A stretch of DNA of 25,325 bases, taken from Candidatus Bathyarchaeota archaeon. GTDB taxonomy: Archaea; Thermoproteota; Bathyarchaeia; Bathyarchaeales; UBA233. The stretch covers positions 1-25,325 of the forward strand of contig JARYMR010000011.1 in NCBI GenBank assembly GCA_029907045.1, written 5' to 3'. Made by a program: the position numbers and the translations under genes. The notes under the pieces are model-generated. The model saw only the letters and a list, made by a program, of their open reading frames with translations. It had not been told where the DNA came from and did no database searches. Numbering within the stretch: the first letter of the stretch is position 1; the number at the start of each line of letters is the position of its first letter. Of the stretch, positions 1 to 7,855 are shown piece after piece.

Positions 1-2083
1 CATCTACTGCCAAAGCGCTACTTTCATCAACTATTAACGGATTTATCTCTATCTCCTTGATTTCAGGAAAGTCTATGACGAGTTGGGAAAACTTCACCAA
101 AATCTCTTCCAAAAGCTTAACATTAAAGCGACCTTCGCCCATTTCCGCAAGTTTGTAAACTCTAGTTTTTTCCATAAGCCTCCTTGCAAGCACCTGATTT
201 AAAGGCGGAAGCCCAATGTTTACGTCTTGGAATAATTCTGTGGCGGTTCCTCCCATTCCAAAAATTATTACGGAACCAAACTCCTTATCCTTTTTGGAGC
301 CAATTAATAATTCACAAAGCTTTTTCTGAACCATGGGTTGAATAAGGGCGCCTTGAAATTCCGCTTCTGGATTGTACTTTTTGACCCTTTCAGCTAATGT
401 TTCGAAAAGGGCTTTGGCTTGCTCAGGCGACCAAACGTTTAGGATCACTCCTTCAACCTTTGATTTGTGAGTTATTTGAGGTGACAGTGCCTTCATGACA
501 ATGGGGCATCCAATTTCTGAGGCTATGGCTTCTGCTTCCTCTGAAGTTTTTGCAACCAAGGTTTTTACTGTTGGGATTTTGTAGGCTTCAAGAAACTGTA
601 AAGACTCATGCTGGTTTAGGATTGTTCGCCCTTCGTTGTAGGCTTTCCTTAAAACTTCTTTGAGAAATGTTGGGATTGCCAATTCCATTGTAAGCTCTTC
701 TGGAGTCTGATACAAAAGTTCCAAGTTTTGAGTATAACTATACATGTACATGAAAGTTGAAACCGCCTGCTCTGGAGTCGTGAACACTGGGATTCTGTTT
801 TTTCGCAGAATTTGTCCAGCCCTTCTGCATTCAACTTCGCCCATCAATGAGGTGAGGATGGGTTTGGTGGTTTGTTTTGACAATTCTAAAATTATTTTTG
901 CAATGGCTAAGGGCTCAGTGGCTCCTTGAGGCGTGTAAATTATCAGGAAACCGTCACTGTTTGGGTCTTGGAGGCAGATTTCGATGACTTTTCTGAATCT
1001 TTCTGGGGTGGCTTCTTCTAAAATGTCTATGGGGTTTATGATGCTGCAGTAGGGAGGCAAAGCCTTCTTTAAAGCGTCAATTGTCTCCATGCTTAAAGAC
1101 GTTAGTTTTCCGCCTTTGGCGATGAGAAAGTCTGCAGCCATAATGCCGGGCCCACCAGCGTTTGTGATTATGGTTAGGTTTGGACCTTTTGGGTTAGGCT
1201 GCATTGCCAATGCTTCTGCACAGTTGAAGAGGTCGCTTATGGCTTCGACACGGACTATTCCAGCTCGTCTAAAGGCTGCTTCATAAACTGCATCTTCGCC
1301 ACAAAGCGCTCCAGTGTGGGAAACTGCGGCTTCAACGCTTCTTGGAAATCTTCCAGCCTTCACAACTACTATTGGTTTTGCTCTTGCAAATCCTCTGGCT
1401 GCGCTCATGAATTTTCTTGCGTTTCCAATGGATTCTATGTAAAGCACTATGCTTCTTGTTTGTGGGTCGGTTCCGAAATAATCGATTAGGTCTCCAAAAT
1501 CAACATCAATCATTGAACCCGTGGAAACCACGGCGCTGAAGCCAATGTGGGCTTCGGAAGCCCAATCAACTACTGAAGCGCATAATGCGGCGCTTTGGGA
1601 AATGAAGGCTATTTTCCCGGGCATGGCTGCTTTGTTTGCGAAGGTAGCATTCAACCTTATTCTTGGTCTCATTATTCCAAAACAGTTTGGTCCAAGAATT
1701 CGGATACCATATTTATCTTTAAGTTCAAGAATCTGCTTTTCGAGGGCTTCCCCTTCTTTTCCAGCTTCTTTGAAACCTGCAGAAATAATTATTATTCCTT
1801 GAACTCCAGCTTTTCCGCATTCCTCAACTATTTGTGGAACAATGTGCGCTGGGGTTGCTATTATTGCGAGGTCTACGTGCCATGGAATTTTTAGGATGCT
1901 TGGATAAGCTGTTATGCCCTGCACAGTGGTTCTAAAGGGGTTGACTGGATAAACCGCCCCGCCAAATCCAACCCCAATCATATTTCTAAAGAGTCTGGCG
2001 CCCACAGAGCCTTCCCTGTCTGTGGCTCCGATTACAGCTATCCTTTTAGGATTGAAAATTTTGTCGAGGTTTTCTGTGCCCAC
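1..2083 (-). CDS. Acetate/acyl-CoA ligase (ADP-forming), fused alpha-beta chains, nearly complete
   Basis: Converts an acyl-CoA, ADP and phosphate to the free acid, CoA and ATP, the energy-conserving step of archaeal organic-acid fermentation in the cytoplasm. About 694 codons lie in the window and the frame is still open at base 1. The C-terminus there reads EINPLIV...LAVD, so only about ten residues should be missing. The order is an N-terminal CoA-binding Rossmann domain (IAVIGATDREGSVG near residues 15-28), a succinyl-CoA-synthetase-like middle with SHTGAL carrying the likely phospho-histidine near residue 256, and a C-terminal ATP-grasp beta domain (IVMKALSPQITHKS, GMGGTATELFQD). The start is GTG at 2083: an in-frame TAG lies just upstream and GAGGAG (2094-2099) is a good ribosome site. 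Fused alpha-beta forms are well known. Substrate preference (acetyl, branched-chain or aryl) cannot be read from the sequence. Confidence 0.93.
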   Translation of the reverse strand, partial: MGTENLDKIFNPKRIAVIGATDREGSVGARLFRNMIGVGFGGAVYPVNPFRTTVQGITAYPSILKIPWHVDLAIIATPAHIVPQIVEECGKAGVQGIIIISAGFKEAGKEGEALEKQILELKDKYGIRILGPNCFGIMRPRIRLNATFANKAAMPGKIAFISQSAALCASVVDWASEAHIGFSAVVSTGSMIDVDFGDLIDYFGTDPQTRSIVLYIESIGNARKFMSAARGFARAKPIVVVKAGRFPRSVEAAVSHTGALCGEDAVYEAAFRRAGIVRVEAISDLFNCAEALAMQPNPKGPNLTIITNAGGPGIMAADFLIAKGGKLTSLSMETIDALKKALPPYCSIINPIDILEEATPERFRKVIEICLQDPNSDGFLIIYTPQGATEPLAIAKIILELSKQTTKPILTSLMGEVECRRAGQILRKNRIPVFTTPEQAVSTFMYMYSYTQNLELLYQTPEELTMELAIPTFLKEVLRKAYNEGRTILNQHESLQFLEAYKIPTVKTLVAKTSEEAEAIASEIGCPIVMKALSPQITHKSKVEGVILNVWSPEQAKALFETLAERVKKYNPEAEFQGALIQPMVQKKLCELLIGSKKDKEFGSVIIFGMGGTATELFQDVNIGLPPLNQVLARRLMEKTRVYKLAEMGEGRFNVKLLEEILVKFSQLVIDFPEIKEIEINPLIVDESSALAVD

Positions 2084-2093
2084 CTTAAAGGGG

Positions 2094-2143
2094 CTCCTCT
2101 AATTTTGCACCAAATATAGCATATGCGCTAGTGTGTTTTAAAA
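2094..2143 (-). promoter_or_regulatory. TATA-like box and ribosome site for the acyl-CoA ligase
   Basis: On the minus strand GAAACA precedes TTTTAAAA (2136-2143), which looks like a BRE/TATA pair. It would place the transcript start near 2113, and GAGGAG at 2094-2099 then sits in a short leader before GTG 2083. This suggests the gene is transcribed separately from asnS, which ends at 2189. Motif inspection only. Confidence 0.45.
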
Positions 2144-2188
2144 TGTTTCTAATGCGTAAACGATTGCTTACTAAAATTGAAACTGAAA

Positions 2189-3481
2189 TTATGGGTAGGC
2201 TCTTGTGATTGTTCTTGGGAAGGGAATTGTTTCACGTATGTGTTTTAGCTTACAAATCCACATGACAGTTCTTTCGATTCCTAATCCGAAGCCTGAATGG
2301 GGCACTGAACCGTATCTTCTTAAATCCAAATACCATTCGTATGCTTCTCTTGGCAAGCCAAACTCTTCTATTCTCTGCTCTAACAATTTTAAGTCGTGAA
2401 TTCTTTCGCTTCCGCCTATTATTTCGCCGTATCCTTCTGGAGCCATCAAATCAGCGCAAAGCACAACTTCTGGGTTTTCTGGGTCTGGCTGCATGTAGAA
2501 GGCTTTGGCTTTTACTGGATAGCGATGGACAAAAACGGGTTTTTCAAACTGCAATGATATGAACTTTTCATGGGGTGCGCCTAAATCTTCTCCCCATTCT
2601 ATGTTATAACCAGCCTTTTGGAGTCTATCAATTGCTTCCGTATAGCTTATTCTGTCAAAAGGCGGCTCAACCTTCCTTAGAGGCGCTAAATCCCTTTTTA
2701 AAAATTCCAATTCTCTCCTTCTTTTTTTCAGAATCCGCTTAACAATGAATGTTATCATTTCTTCTTGAAGTTTCAAGTTATCCTCAAAAGTGTAGAAAGC
2801 CATTTCAGGTTCAACCATCCAAAACTCCGTCAAGTGGCGCGGAGTCTTTGATCTTTCTGCACGAAAAGTTGGACCGAAACAGTATACTTTACCAAAAGCT
2901 GCTATGGTGGCTTCAACATAAAGTTGTCCACTTTGGGTTAGAAAAGCCTTATCGCCGAAATATGGAGTTTCGAAAAGTGTGGCAACGCCTTCAACGGCTG
3001 ATGGTGTAAGGATGGGCGAGTCTGTTAATGTAAAGCCATGTTCATCGAGGAAGTCTCTGCATGCCTTTATGATTTCAGCTCTTACCTTTAAGATTGCCAC
3101 CTGTCTTGGGCTTCTTATCCACAAATGCCTGAGACTCGCTAAGAAGTCTATGCCGTGGGATTTTTTGCTTAGGGGGTATTCTGGCATTGCTAAGTGAACA
3201 ATTTTTAAATCTTTAACTCTTACTTCGTAGCCGCCCGGCGCTCTCTTGTCTTCTTTAACTATGCCTTTAATGATGATTGAGGATTCTTGGGTTAGCCTAT
3301 CTACATCCTCAAATGTTTGGGGGGCAACATCTTCTTTGTGGACTGTGGCTTGTATCATTCCACTTCCATCTCTAACTATTAGGAACTGGACTCCTCCGCT
3401 GGAGCGTCTGGTCACTACCCAACCTTTTATTTCAACTTCATTTTCTGTTAGTTTTCCATCCAAAATTTCGCTAATGCTCAT
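2189..3481 (-). CDS. asnS: Asparaginyl-tRNA synthetase
   Basis: Class IIb aminoacyl-tRNA synthetase that charges tRNA-Asn in the cytoplasm. 430 residues is the usual archaeal length. The N-terminal OB-fold anticodon-binding domain spans roughly residues 15-100 ([20 protein letters not shown]). The catalytic core has [10 protein letters not shown] (182-191), motif 2 [16 protein letters not shown] (206-221), and motif 3 in [14 protein letters not shown] with the terminal IPFPRT. These variants (SGQLY, RHLTEF, IPFPRT) match AsnRS rather than AspRS, which usually has SPQLYKQ and RHLNEY. The start is ATG 3481, with GAGAAGGAT at 3486-3494 as ribosome site. It is divergent from the VIT1 gene. Its presence implies direct Asn-tRNA charging instead of sole reliance on transamidation. 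An AspRS paralogue is the only serious alternative. Confidence 0.92.
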   Translation of the reverse strand: MSISEILDGKLTENEVEIKGWVVTRRSSGGVQFLIVRDGSGMIQATVHKEDVAPQTFEDVDRLTQESSIIIKGIVKEDKRAPGGYEVRVKDLKIVHLAMPEYPLSKKSHGIDFLASLRHLWIRSPRQVAILKVRAEIIKACRDFLDEHGFTLTDSPILTPSAVEGVATLFETPYFGDKAFLTQSGQLYVEATIAAFGKVYCFGPTFRAERSKTPRHLTEFWMVEPEMAFYTFEDNLKLQEEMITFIVKRILKKRRRELEFLKRDLAPLRKVEPPFDRISYTEAIDRLQKAGYNIEWGEDLGAPHEKFISLQFEKPVFVHRYPVKAKAFYMQPDPENPEVVLCADLMAPEGYGEIIGGSERIHDLKLLEQRIEEFGLPREAYEWYLDLRRYGSVPHSGFGLGIERTVMWICKLKHIRETIPFPRTITRAYP

Positions 3482-3603
3482 GTTTATCCTTCTCGTCTGC
3501 TATTTCCCAAATTTTAATGTCAATACTTGTTTTTAAGTATTAAATCAAGCAATCCTTAAATCGCCCTTCTTCGCCCATACTATACATTCACGAAGGTTAT
3601 CCG
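3482..3603. promoter_or_regulatory. Divergent promoter region asnS / VIT1 transporter
   Basis: 122 bases between divergent starts. For asnS, the minus strand carries ACTTAAAAAC (3529-3538), predicting a start near 3507, and GAGAAGGAT at 3486-3494. For the transporter, CTTAAATC near 3555-3562 predicts a start near 3583, followed by GAAGGT (3592-3597) six bases before ATG. I see no operator repeat. Confidence 0.45.
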
Positions 3604-4149
3604 ATGAAAAAGGCTTCAGCAGAAAAGTTTGAGGTTCATTATTTGATGGAGAGCGTAGCCTTCGGGTTAACAGACGGCATAATATGTTTTCTCGGCATAA
3701 TCGTCGGCGTTGCAAGGGCCACTTTAGATCCGAACCTTGTCATAATAGCTGGTATTGTTGGGGGGGTTGCTGACGCTCTCGGAAACTCCGTAGGCTTCTT
3801 TGTTTCCCAATCAACTGAAAGGGCTGTTCAAATTTACGGAGTTGAGCAGGGAACTGAAGGCAGGGTCCATTCTAAGAAGGAGGTTAGGATGAGCGGAGTA
3901 TTCTCCTTCATAGCCACCATAATCGCATTATTCTTCTTAATCTCCCCTTTCAGATTCATAAGCGACATATTCTACGCCACCATTATCTCCTTCATAATCG
4001 GTATTGTGTTAGCATTTATTTTGGGCAGTTACGTTGGAAAACTAACAAAAGAAAACCAATACAAGTCTGGACTAAAATATGCCGCAATAACCATTGCTGG
4101 AGCCTTAATCTCCTACTTCCTCGGAGAAGCCCTCCACATAATCATATAA
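3604..4149 (+). CDS. VIT1/CCC1-family (DUF125) iron/manganese transporter
   Basis: Integral membrane protein of 181 residues in the vacuolar iron transporter family, which in eukaryotes moves Fe2+ or Mn2+ out of the cytosol. The N-terminal family hallmark is present (VAFGLTDGIICFLGIIVGVA, residues 18-37), then IVGGVADALGNSVGFFVSQ (51-69), where Asp and Asn in the helix fit ion passage. Further hydrophobic helices lie near 98-115, 122-143 and 157-176. The long cytoplasmic metal-binding insertion of plant VIT1 is absent and only a short charged loop (about 71-95) stands in its place, as in other short archaeal members. The start is ATG 3604 with GAAGGT six bases upstream. The stop lies 22 bases from the convergent beta-propeller gene. 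The transported metal and direction are unknown. Confidence 0.85.
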   Translation: MKKASAEKFEVHYLMESVAFGLTDGIICFLGIIVGVARATLDPNLVIIAGIVGGVADALGNSVGFFVSQSTERAVQIYGVEQGTEGRVHSKKEVRMSGVFSFIATIIALFFLISPFRFISDIFYATIISFIIGIVLAFILGSYVGKLTKENQYKSGLKYAAITIAGALISYFLGEALHIII

Positions 4150-4171
4150 AAAAGTTTGAGCTAAGTACGCA

Positions 4172-5965
4172 TCAGTTAAGCTTGACTTCTCTAATTAACT
4201 CCAAGTTTTCCAGACTGTTCATCTGCACTTTAATGTTAGACACCGTATATAGCACATTTTCGATGTAAAGTGCTCTCGTTATGAAATAGTAAGCATCATT
4301 CTCTTGATGGGTAACATTGCCCCTTAAAACAATGCCTACCTCTAAATTTATTTTGAAAACGTAAACGCCATACCATGATGAGTAATCTTGATAATAGACA
4401 GTCACCGGAATAACTAAAAACTCCTTCGCCTTGTCGAAGAGAAATGCCTTATGCTCTGTCAAGGCCAAAGTGTAAGATCGATAACCTTCAATTTTGTATT
4501 CTGTTATGTTCTTTGGAGCCGTGACATTGCTGACGTCATAGATAGAGATTTTCACGTTGCTTCCATCCATTCCTAAGCCTATAATGTGGTTTTCATCGTA
4601 TGGATGCAAATATTGCGTGAACCCTGGAATTTTTAGGTAACCTAAAACTTTTGGTTCACTTACATTCCCAACGTCTATTACGAAAAATGGGTCTCTTTGC
4701 ACAACTGATGTTGCAAGGTAACAGCGGTCTCCTATGAATCTAGCTGAGTCCATGCGCTCATTAAAGGCAAGAGTTATATTTTCCAAGCTTCCAGCGATGT
4801 CTAAGTTCATGTCCAGTATGAACACATTATTTTGAATGTTTCCGTTAACCCAAGCATTAGTTGCTATTCTGAAATAGCCATTATACTCATCCATAGAAAA
4901 TTGGTTAAGCGGATACCCTAAAACACTGCCTACAGCTTCAGGAGTAATTGTGTTGTTTTCTATGCGTATCCGATAAATAGTGGTTTTTTTGTATGTTTCA
5001 GGAAACGTTATGTAAACATTGTTTAAGGACACATACATGCAGCTTGCTCCGTTAAGCATAATTGTCTTATATGTGGCTTCTTCCGTAACGTTTTGCATAT
5101 TAAAGGCAACAATCGTCGTATACAAATAATAATTGTCTGAAGCATTATGATAGTAGATTTCAGTGGCGCCTATTTCTTTGATTCCTTCTTTTGTGTAAAT
5201 TTTTGGAAGAATAACCGTCTCATTGATGATGTATGCTGGTTGACTTACAACGAAATAGACGTAATCGCCAATCATTCTTGAATTGAAGTAGCTGCCACTT
5301 ATTGTGAAATTTTTAATGGCTATAGGGTTCGTTTTGTTTGAAATGTCATATAAGTCTATGAAAGTTCTAATGTTTAGGCAATAATAGTCATAAAAGAAAT
5401 CATACCAGTAAGGGAGCCTTAAAGGAATAAAGTACTCGCATCCTAAAACAGCTAATCGGTCATGGTTTTGACTTACAAAAATTCCCACGGGATAGGTGTC
5501 ATTATAGATTATTTTTGAAACCAACTCAGCCTGGTCTGTTGGATAAGATCTCAAAATTGAGATATTATTGCCAGACACTACATAGATATATTCTCCATCA
5601 GTTTTTATGATGTCTGCTTCGTCAACTCCAGCAACCTGAACGTTTGTTGTTGAATATTCAACATTTGCTGTCCGCACTTCAGGTCCTAATGGGTATACTC
5701 CTAAGATTTCAAAGTCAAAAGGTCCGTAGAATATGAATGCGGAGCTATTTGATAAGAAACTTCTAAGCTCATCAAGAGAAGAGAACGTCTTTAAAGCCGT
5801 GAGAGATGGAGTAGGTGAAGGTTCCGGAGAAGGAGGTGTTGGTTGAGTGGGTTCTTCATATTGGGGGTTAACTCCAAGATTATAGCATAATGAGCCTAAC
5901 AATATTGCTAAGAGAACAGCGGCAAAACCGTAAACGTACGCGCGCTTCTTAATTTCTTTCTCCAT
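4172..5965 (-). CDS. Secreted or membrane-anchored beta-propeller domain protein (PF09826 type)
   Basis: 597-residue extracytoplasmic protein of unknown function, of the archaeal/bacterial family described as a secreted beta-propeller distantly related to WD-40 repeats. It has a short basic N-terminus, one hydrophobic segment (about residues 10-29, ending in a Cys without a canonical lipobox) and a Pro-rich linker (about 38-55). The diagnostic family segment AGVDEADIIKTDG lies near 112-124 and is followed by repeated blade-like strands (IYVVSGNNISIL, VYFVVSQPAYII, CYLATSVVQRDPFFVIDVG). Many N-X-S/T sequons (NET, NAS, NVT, NNT, NIT and others) suggest surface exposure and N-glycosylation. The start is ATG 5965 with only a weak, very close GGA upstream. 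It lies 71 bases downstream of the winged-helix gene on the same strand. No enzymatic motif is seen. Confidence 0.85.
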   Translation of the reverse strand: MEKEIKKRAYVYGFAAVLLAILLGSLCYNLGVNPQYEEPTQPTPPSPEPSPTPSLTALKTFSSLDELRSFLSNSSAFIFYGPFDFEILGVYPLGPEVRTANVEYSTTNVQVAGVDEADIIKTDGEYIYVVSGNNISILRSYPTDQAELVSKIIYNDTYPVGIFVSQNHDRLAVLGCEYFIPLRLPYWYDFFYDYYCLNIRTFIDLYDISNKTNPIAIKNFTISGSYFNSRMIGDYVYFVVSQPAYIINETVILPKIYTKEGIKEIGATEIYYHNASDNYYLYTTIVAFNMQNVTEEATYKTIMLNGASCMYVSLNNVYITFPETYKKTTIYRIRIENNTITPEAVGSVLGYPLNQFSMDEYNGYFRIATNAWVNGNIQNNVFILDMNLDIAGSLENITLAFNERMDSARFIGDRCYLATSVVQRDPFFVIDVGNVSEPKVLGYLKIPGFTQYLHPYDENHIIGLGMDGSNVKISIYDVSNVTAPKNITEYKIEGYRSYTLALTEHKAFLFDKAKEFLVIPVTVYYQDYSSWYGVYVFKINLEVGIVLRGNVTHQENDAYYFITRALYIENVLYTVSNIKVQMNSLENLELIREVKLN

Positions 5966-5997
5966 TCCTAATCGCCATTAAAATGAGTGTTATCATT

Positions 5998-6007
5998 GTA
6001 TTTTATT
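5998..6007 (-). promoter_or_regulatory. Possible TATA box for the beta-propeller gene
   Basis: The minus strand reads AATAAAATAC, about 38 bases before ATG 5965. This would give a leader of roughly 12 bases and a transcript independent of the upstream winged-helix gene. The region is AT-rich, so the match is weak. Confidence 0.3.
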
Positions 6008-6036
6008 CTAATCTTTAGTACAGCCTAATGCAGAAA

Positions 6037-6630
6037 CTAGAACGGTTTCAAAGACCATACGCGAATAGCTTCATACCAAAAAATTGCCGAAACTATGGCT
6101 CCAAAGAAAATTATGAAAAGGTTTTCTCTTGTGAAACCTTGCATTAAAAATAGGAGATAAGCCATGTAGAAAGTTGTGGAGAAAACTGCGTAAAAGAAAT
6201 ATCTTGGAAATAGGATTCTGCCCAACTTTACAAAGTGGCGGAGCACTCCAATTTTGACTTCACTAACTAAGGAGTAGTGTCCGCCAATATCATGTTTCTG
6301 CACCAAGCCCAATTCGCGTAATTGTTCAAGATGGTGCTGCGCCACGCTGGGACTGCTGAAATGGAGGGCTCTTTGAACTTCACGAACGCTCATGGGGCGA
6401 CCATTTTTTAAGAGAAGCCAATAAACTTTCCAGTCCTTCCCCCGAAGCGCATAATCAAATTTGGCTTCTTCCTCTCCACTCAATGAGTGGCACGCTTCTC
6501 TAATGATTTCATAACTTAGGAGACTTATAAGTCCAATTTTTAGAACAAAAACTGACCATGTTAATTGAAATGCTCTATGATTTCTTTTTCTATTTCTGCT
6601 ACTGGTCTGTTTGCGTTTATAATTTTCCAC
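6037..6630 (-). CDS. Membrane-anchored winged-helix (ArsR-like) transcriptional regulator
   Basis: Probable DNA-binding regulator tied to the membrane. The reading frame of 197 codons opens with GTG 6630. After a Lys/Arg-rich stretch (residues 4-18) comes a hydrophobic helix (about 23-40), a winged helix (about 65-122: KVYWLLLKNGRPMSVREVQR, then FSSPSVAQHHLEQLRELGLV) and two C-terminal membrane helices (about 143-165 and 170-190). The start is uncertain: GTG 6630 lies 70 bases inside the preceding kinase gene and has only a weak ribosome site. The next in-frame standard start is TTG 6483, which would drop the first helix but keep the winged helix. The stop is TAG, with another TAG three codons further on. 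As last gene of the UbiA-polyprenol kinase-kinase set it may regulate that set or membrane genes generally. Its ligand is unknown. Confidence 0.75.
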   Translation of the reverse strand: MENYKRKQTSSRNRKRNHRAFQLTWSVFVLKIGLISLLSYEIIREACHSLSGEEEAKFDYALRGKDWKVYWLLLKNGRPMSVREVQRALHFSSPSVAQHHLEQLRELGLVQKHDIGGHYSLVSEVKIGVLRHFVKLGRILFPRYFFYAVFSTTFYMAYLLFLMQGFTRENLFIIFFGAIVSAIFWYEAIRVWSLKPF

Positions 6631-7133
6631 TCGCCTACTAACGCCAAATAAAGTGCTTTGCGCCTAATCCTTTCCAGTTCCTCCAAGCTTTCAAACATCT
6701 CCCGTCTTTCCCGCACTTGCCGTATCCTTTTATAAGCCTCTTGTGGGGTGACGTCTAGGAAAAACATGAATTTTGATGTTGGCACAATTGAGGCGAAGAA
6801 GTAATAGGCAATTTTATGCAACGGTGACGGCAGATAGGCTGTTCCCATTAGATAACGGACAAAAATTACGTAGTCAAATTTTCTCCATGAATAAAGGAGG
6901 ATTGAACGGATAACATCAACCATATAGAAGAAGGCTGCTGCGAAATGGGCACTTTTACCCTTAGAATAAAGAAACTGTTTTGCTTTAACTCCGAAAAAGT
7001 TATCGTTTGATGGATGAAAACGAAAATAAACCCTTTTCCCATTACTTTTTAGAAAATTGTAAAGCCTAAAGGCTTGAGTGCTTTTTCCTGAGGCGTCTAA
7101 CCCATCTATAACTATGAAAACCAAAGCTTTCAT
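6561..7133 (-). CDS. Thymidylate-kinase-like P-loop kinase
   Basis: 190-residue cytosolic P-loop phosphotransferase resembling dTMP kinase. Visible features are the Walker A loop GLDASGKST (11-19), a basic segment FRFHPS (38-42) matching the family's substrate loop, a TMPK-like hydrophobic strand FMFFLDVTP (122-130), an Arg-rich LID region RQVRERRE (138-145), and INANRP near the C-terminus. The usual DRY/F motif reads FVRY (91-94), so the conserved Asp is missing. The following LMGTAYLPS also departs from the Ser/Gln pattern of canonical enzymes, which makes the substrate uncertain. The start is ATG 7133 with GGAGG upstream, overlapping the polyprenol kinase stop by 4 bases (ATGA), so translation is probably coupled. 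It may be a dTMP kinase paralogue or act on another monophosphate. Confidence 0.8.
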   Translation of the reverse strand: MKALVFIVIDGLDASGKSTQAFRLYNFLKSNGKRVYFRFHPSNDNFFGVKAKQFLYSKGKSAHFAAAFFYMVDVIRSILLYSWRKFDYVIFVRYLMGTAYLPSPLHKIAYYFFASIVPTSKFMFFLDVTPQEAYKRIRQVRERREMFESLEELERIRRKALYLALVGEWKIINANRPVAEIEKEIIEHFN

Positions 7134-7846
7134 AAGCCTCCATTCAAAAGAAAGAAAGTCAAAGCGCCGAAGGCTGGCACCGTTAGATTGTCAAAGCCTA
7201 ATGGTGTACACCCTTCAACCAAGGTTGTGACTGCAGCCACAGCAACAGCATGGAAAAGCTTGTCTAAAAATGAGAATGGCAATATTAGAGAAAAATAGAA
7301 GAGGCTGAAGGTGAAGACTATAAAACTTGCAAAGAACATGGCAGCTGAACCTTCAAGACTTTTTTCTGCAAAAATTCCATATTTCCTCTTGCCATATCTT
7401 TCTCCAACCATGGAAGCTATTGCGTCTCCATAAGCCATGGGTAAAATGCCAGCCGCCAAAACCATAACATTCTGTTTAGAAGCGAAAAGCAAAGCCAAAA
7501 TGGTATAGGATATTGCATAAAAAACTAGTCCTAACCGATGACCCTCCTCAGTTATGTCTGCAAGTCCCTTCATTTTGCTGCTTAAATTTTTAAAGGGAGA
7601 ATAAACGGATGCGAAAAATGTTATTGGTATGAATGGAGCTGCAACTAAGAACGGGTAAATGTTAGAAGTGAAAAAGGGGATTACGAAGGGAAGGTTTCCA
7701 ATCATTATATGCAAAAATTTACGTGAAGCCTTTCGTCCTACACCTAAAATTTTGTCCATTCTACCTGAAACAAAAATTACGAGTAATATGTAAAAATAGC
7801 ATATAAGCATCAAAAGAACGTTTGCAAAAACTTCATCGCCAATCAA
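7130..7846 (-). CDS. CTP-dependent polyprenol kinase (dolichol/phytol kinase family, SEC59/VTE5-like)
   Basis: Polytopic membrane kinase of 238 residues. Family members phosphorylate dolichol, phytol or geranylgeraniol using a nucleoside triphosphate, usually CTP. Visible family features are RKASRKFLHIMIGN (38-51), GDAIASMVGERYGKRKYG (140-157, containing the conserved GDxxA and GxxxGK elements), EKSLEGSAA (161-169), and EGCTPLGFDNLTVP (211-224). Hydrophobic segments fill the rest. The start is TTG 7846, nine bases after the UbiA stop, with GGGTGA as ribosome site. It overlaps the following kinase by four bases. The UbiA neighbour suggests a geranylgeranyl-type or dolichol-type substrate, used for ether lipids or as lipid carrier of glycosylation. 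The exact alcohol cannot be told from sequence. Confidence 0.85.
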   Translation of the reverse strand: MIGDEVFANVLLMLICYFYILLVIFVSGRMDKILGVGRKASRKFLHIMIGNLPFVIPFFTSNIYPFLVAAPFIPITFFASVYSPFKNLSSKMKGLADITEEGHRLGLVFYAISYTILALLFASKQNVMVLAAGILPMAYGDAIASMVGERYGKRKYGIFAEKSLEGSAAMFFASFIVFTFSLFYFSLILPFSFLDKLFHAVAVAAVTTLVEGCTPLGFDNLTVPAFGALTFFLLNGGL

Positions 7847-7855
7847 GGTTTCACC

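Noticed and set aside
1089..1894. Plus-strand frames opposite the acyl-CoA ligase
   Set aside because: The minus strand is open from 2083 to the left edge and carries conserved CoA-ligase motifs throughout; the plus frames are short and overlap each other.
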